NCBI GenBank assembly: GCA_029861085.1
Contig: JAOUAE010000057.1
Coordinates: 1 to 8,042 of the forward strand
Length of the DNA stretch: 8,042 bases
Origin: Candidatus Nitrosopumilus sp.
Lineage (GTDB): Archaea; Thermoproteota; Nitrososphaeria; Nitrososphaerales; Nitrosopumilaceae
Reading direction: 5' to 3'
Numbering within the stretch: the stretch's first letter is position 1; every line of letters begins with the position of its first letter. Of the stretch, positions 6,062 to 8,042 are shown in pieces. The notes below the pieces were generated by a model that searched no databases, was not told the DNA's origin, and saw nothing but the letters and a program-made list of their open reading frames with translations. The position numbers and the translations under genes are program-made.

Positions 6062-6121
6062 ATGCCACATATTGATCACAATCATCACATTATGCACATG
6101 GTATACTTTGCGAAATTCTAA
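6062..6121 (+). CDS. Possible His/Met-rich micro-ORF (19 aa), speculative
   Basis: The ORF reads MPHIDHNHHIMHMVYFAKF then TAA: five histidines and three methionines in 19 residues. An in-frame ATG at 6050 would add MNKK. A TATA-like element, TTATATTC at 6030-6037, is centred about 28 bases before 6062, which suits a leaderless transcript. No homology can be judged from the sequence, and an ORF this short can easily arise by chance in AT-rich DNA. It is listed because composition and promoter position agree. Confidence 0.18.
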   Translation: MPHIDHNHHIMHMVYFAKF

Positions 6122-6203
6122 GAAATCAGATCATATTCTAAAAAACTAGAATGAGTATTAGCTTAACCTACACACAATTAACCTTCAGAAATTAGGTAAA
6201 ATT

Positions 6204-6226
6204 GATAATAGGGAATCTTAATAATT
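6204..6226 (+). promoter_or_regulatory. Candidate TATA boxes of tfb
   Basis: GATAATAG (6204-6211) is centred about 29 bases before the ATG at 6237, and CTTAATAATT (6217-6226) about 30 bases before a second in-frame ATG at 6252. Either could be the core promoter, so they do not settle the start codon. Confidence 0.4.
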
Positions 6227-6237
6227 CATCATTATTA
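6219..6237. repeat. 7-bp dyad at the tfb start
   Basis: TAATAAT, a 5-base spacer (TCATC), then ATTATTA form an exact inverted repeat that overlaps the second TATA candidate and ends at the first base of the ATG at 6237. It could be an operator or hairpin; being A/T only, it could also be chance. Confidence 0.35.
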
Positions 6238-7148
6238 TGCTTAAAAATACAATGATTACAAGACCAAAATGTCCATCTTGTGGAGATAGAAAAATGGTTA
6301 CAGATCAAAATACAGGTGAGTTATTTTGTAGTAAATGTGGATTGGTAGTTACAGATCAAATTGTAGATACAGGTGCCGAATGGCGTTCATTTTCAAATGA
6401 TGAAGGCAACAAAGCAAGAACAGGTGCTGGAACATCATTAACTATGCATGATAGAGGGTTATCAACAGTAATTGGTGCAGCTAACAAAGATGCAACAGGA
6501 AAACCATTATCTGCAGGGGTAAAAAGTTCCATTGAAAGATTAAGAACATGGGATAGTAGAAGTCAAGCACATTCATCTGCAGATAGAAATTTGAGACAAG
6601 CACTTAATGAAATGGGCAAACTAAAAGATAAACTTGCATTAACAGATGCAGTAGTTGAGAAAGCAGCTTACATCTACAGAAAAGCGATGGAGAAAAAATT
6701 GGTCAGAGGTCGTTCAATCCAAGGATTAGTTGCAGCATGTCTTTATGCATCATGTAGAAATACAGAGACACCTAGAACTTTAGATGACATCGCTAAGGGA
6801 ATAAACATCAGAAGGAAAGATGTTGCAAGATGTTACAGATTAATTTTCAGAGAACTCGAATTAAAAATGCCAGTAGTTGATCCAGTTAAAGGTGTATCAA
6901 GAATTGCAAGTATTGCAGAATTAAGTGAAAAAAGCAAACGTAAAGCAATTAAAATTTTAAATCAAGCAAAAGAGGAAGGCATAGTCGCAGGAAAAGACCC
7001 AATGGGAATAGCTGCTGCTGCGTTGTATCTTGCATGTATCAGCACAGGAGAAGTAAAATCACAAAAAGACATCTCAATTGCATCAGGGGTTACCGAAGTA
7101 ACCATTAGAAATAGATGTGCAGGATTGAGAAAAATGATCAATGAATAA
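6237..7148 (+). CDS. tfb: Transcription initiation factor TFB (TFIIB homologue)
   Basis: This 303-residue protein recruits archaeal RNA polymerase to TBP-bound promoters. Seen: an N-terminal zinc ribbon with C12, C15, C31 and C34 (CPSC and CSKC); the B-reader/B-linker GAEWRSFSNDEG followed by GTSLTMHDRGLSTVIG (46-80); a first cyclin repeat (about 112-206) with RGRSIQGLVAACLYASCR; and a second (about 214-300) with GKDPMGIAAAALYLACI and the DNA-recognition helix near SGVTEVTIRNRCAGLRKMI. Length and domain order are standard, with no lost key residue. ATG 6237 gives MLKNT before MITRPKC; ATG 6252 is an equally plausible start that would remove five residues. Archaea of this group carry several TFB paralogues, so this may be a general or specialised copy; I cannot tell which. 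Confidence 0.96.
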   Translation: MLKNTMITRPKCPSCGDRKMVTDQNTGELFCSKCGLVVTDQIVDTGAEWRSFSNDEGNKARTGAGTSLTMHDRGLSTVIGAANKDATGKPLSAGVKSSIERLRTWDSRSQAHSSADRNLRQALNEMGKLKDKLALTDAVVEKAAYIYRKAMEKKLVRGRSIQGLVAACLYASCRNTETPRTLDDIAKGINIRRKDVARCYRLIFRELELKMPVVDPVKGVSRIASIAELSEKSKRKAIKILNQAKEEGIVAGKDPMGIAAAALYLACISTGEVKSQKDISIASGVTEVTIRNRCAGLRKMINE

Positions 7149-7161
7149 AAAAGATCAAAAA
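7147..7161 (-). terminator. T-tract terminator after the phosphoribosyltransferase gene
   Basis: On the minus strand, T5 (7161-7157) and T6 (7152-7147) follow about 50 bases after the stop codon at 7210. They overlap the 3' end of the convergent tfb gene. Paired T-runs are a usual archaeal termination signal. Confidence 0.4.
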
Positions 7162-7209
7162 TAAATGGATAGTATGAATAAAATCTTCTGGATGTATAAA
7201 AGAGAAATA

Positions 7210-7620
7210 TTATTTTTGAGAATTTTTAAATTCTAATACATCCCAAGGAAAAACAACATAAGCATCATCATTTGTTTTTGCGGCATAGACTAGTTGAGGA
7301 GGATATTTTTTTCCGCGTCTTGCAAACAAAGTTACAAAAAATAATTGTGATGGATCATCAATTTTGGATAAAATTTTTTCAAAGGTTACACCAGAATCAA
7401 AAATATCATCAATAACCAATGAGTTTGAAGAGATAATTTTTTGATCAACAAAAATTGTTTGTATTCCCAGATGATCTGCCAATAAACGTGAAGGTATCAA
7501 TCCTCCTCTACTCAGAGTTGAAATACTAGAGAAAGTTCTGGGTGATTTTAAAACAAGATCAGATAATACTTGTATCAACGAATCTATTTCAGACCAATTT
7601 ATATACTGTTCCAAAGGCAA
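7210..7620 (-). CDS. Purine-type phosphoribosyltransferase (Gpt-like, COG2236)
   Basis: This 136-residue type I PRTase probably transfers ribose-5-phosphate from PRPP to a purine base in the cytosol. Seen: the PPi-loop region STLSRGGLIPSRLLADHLG (34-52), the PRPP-binding signature LVIDDIFDSGVTF (68-80) with the paired acidic residues D71 and D72, a hydrophobic strand LFFVTLFARRG (93-103) and a C-terminal VVFPWDVLE (122-130), similar to the PWD ending of xanthine-guanine PRTases. It lacks the long flexible-loop segment of orotate PRTase. The base it uses cannot be fixed from sequence. The start is TTG at 7620: no ATG or GTG lies between it and the in-frame TAA upstream, and a TATA-like box sits about 24 bases before it. 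It follows the roadblock-like gene by 35 bp on the same strand. Confidence 0.88.
   Translation of the reverse strand: MPLEQYINWSEIDSLIQVLSDLVLKSPRTFSSISTLSRGGLIPSRLLADHLGIQTIFVDQKIISSNSLVIDDIFDSGVTFEKILSKIDDPSQLFFVTLFARRGKKYPPQLVYAAKTNDDAYVVFPWDVLEFKNSQK
7213..7217 (+). terminator. Possible T5 terminator of tfb
   Basis: TATTTTTG lies about 65 bases after the tfb stop and inside the last codons of the convergent phosphoribosyltransferase gene. It is the first run of five T downstream of tfb on the plus strand; evidence is weak. Confidence 0.25.
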
Positions 7621-7639
7621 TGATATTTTGAATAGCCGG

Positions 7640-7647
7640 AATTAAGT
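7640..7647 (-). promoter_or_regulatory. TATA-like box of the phosphoribosyltransferase gene
   Basis: ACTTAATT on the minus strand is centred about 24 bases before the TTG at 7620, supporting that unusual start and a promoter separate from the upstream gene. Confidence 0.45.
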
Positions 7648-7655
7648 TGTTATGA

Positions 7656-8042
7656 TCAGAATGTTTTTGTGGGAGATTTTTTTAGGGGTTCAACAATTTT
7701 AAGAACCTTAAATGCCAATTTACTGAAATCGATATCTTTTTCGCACGACAGCAGTAATACAGCATCATTATTTAGTGGAAAACTCATGACAATTACTTTG
7801 TCTCGATAGGACATTGAAAAATGAACTTCACCGAATTCAGCATCAAATTCATGTCTCATTCTAACACGCAATGCAAGTTCCATGAACATCATTTCATCTT
7901 GTTTTTGGGCTTCAAGTGAAAACACTCCATTCTTCATCCCGCCGGCTGTAAGATGGCCTCGGCTGCTAATGTGCCTAGCTGAACGCATTTTAGGATCTAA
8001 TTTAATGATTTTTTGACACATTTTTTCAAGTTTCTCCTCATT
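7656..8042 (-). CDS. Roadblock/profilin-like hypothetical protein (DUF6659-like), 5' end probably outside window
   Basis: This small protein resembles a family that I recall as common in Nitrosopumilus relatives (probably DUF6659); that name is from memory and unverified. Seen from the internal ATG at 8021: CQKIIKLDPKMRSARHISSRGHLTAGGMKNG, QKQDEMMFMELALRVRMRHEFDAEFG, then strands HFSMSYRDKVIVMSF and AVLLLSCE and a C-terminal helix ending in EPLKKSPTKTF. The alternation of strands around a central helix is roadblock/longin-like, which is inference. The frame stays open upstream of 8021 to the edge as NEEKLEK, which continues the helix naturally, so the true start is probably just beyond 8042. 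An AGGAG 12 bases before ATG 8021 leaves a start there possible. Function unknown. Confidence 0.75.
   Translation of the reverse strand, partial: NEEKLEKMCQKIIKLDPKMRSARHISSRGHLTAGGMKNGVFSLEAQKQDEMMFMELALRVRMRHEFDAEFGEVHFSMSYRDKVIVMSFPLNNDAVLLLSCEKDIDFSKLAFKVLKIVEPLKKSPTKTF

Larger units (their letters stand above)
5922..6236. other. 315-bp AT-rich intergenic region upstream of tfb
   Basis: No tRNA, rRNA or long ORF is seen. The contents that can be named are: a possible TATA element for the minus-strand coiled-coil gene (5949-5956); GAATTATATTC at 6027-6037, a near-palindrome resembling the TATA box of the CoA-binding gene; a 19-codon His/Met-rich micro-ORF at 6062-6121; ATTCTA repeated at 6115-6120 and 6135-6140, with the second copy pairing with TAGAAT at 6147-6152 (6-bp stem, 6-base loop); and two candidate TATA boxes for tfb near 6204-6226. 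The length is unusual for this gene-dense window, so a small RNA or a long regulatory region is possible. Confidence 0.5.

Noticed and set aside
1..8042. Mobile elements, CRISPR arrays, tRNA or rRNA genes
   Set aside because: No transposase or integrase motifs, no regularly spaced repeats of CRISPR length, no cloverleaf with a T-loop GTTCRA box and no rRNA-like conserved stretches were seen on reading both strands.

Overview
This window looks like chromosomal sequence from an ammonia-oxidising archaeon of the Nitrosopumilus type (Nitrososphaerota/Thaumarchaeota). It is strongly AT-rich. It encodes archaeal-only proteins: the TFIIB homologue TFB, an Nre-family DNA repair protein and the archaeal form of YchF. 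Most genes have a TATA-like box centred about 23-30 bases before the first codon, with no convincing Shine-Dalgarno sequence, which points to leaderless transcripts. Three genes appear to start with GTG or TTG, and in each case the TATA spacing supports that start. The genus is inferred from protein style, not from a marker gene.

Layout from left to right. An nre gene (minus strand, cut by the left edge) is transcribed divergently from a cytosolic BtuF-like substrate-binding-fold protein (GTG start, plus strand). After a short convergent gap, a minus-strand run reads, in transcription order, CoA-binding protein, small helical hypothetical protein (ATGA overlap), then ychF, which has its own TATA box. 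Divergent from this run is a plus-strand gene for a winged-helix protein with an unusual methionine-rich segment and an acidic glycine-rich tail, followed by birA (biotin-protein ligase). birA converges with a small coiled-coil hypothetical gene with only 2 bp between the stop codons. A roughly 315-bp AT-rich intergenic region follows, holding short dyads and one possible His/Met-rich micro-ORF. Then come tfb (plus strand) and two minus-strand genes: a purine-type phosphoribosyltransferase (TTG start) and a roadblock-like hypothetical protein that probably runs off the right edge.

The genes are mostly housekeeping: transcription initiation (TFB), translation-associated GTPase or ATPase (YchF), biotinylation of the acetyl/propionyl-CoA carboxylase carrier protein (BirA, an inferred link to the 3-hydroxypropionate/4-hydroxybutyrate carbon-fixation cycle), DNA repair (Nre) and nucleotide salvage (PRTase). 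They do not form one pathway. There are no tRNA, rRNA, CRISPR, insertion-sequence or phage genes that I can recognise, and no clear horizontally acquired island.

I see no well-supported new multi-gene system. The best candidates for something under-described are the Met-rich winged-helix protein, three phased TAGGCA repeats around the nre TATA box, and, more speculatively, the His/Met-rich micro-ORF upstream of tfb.
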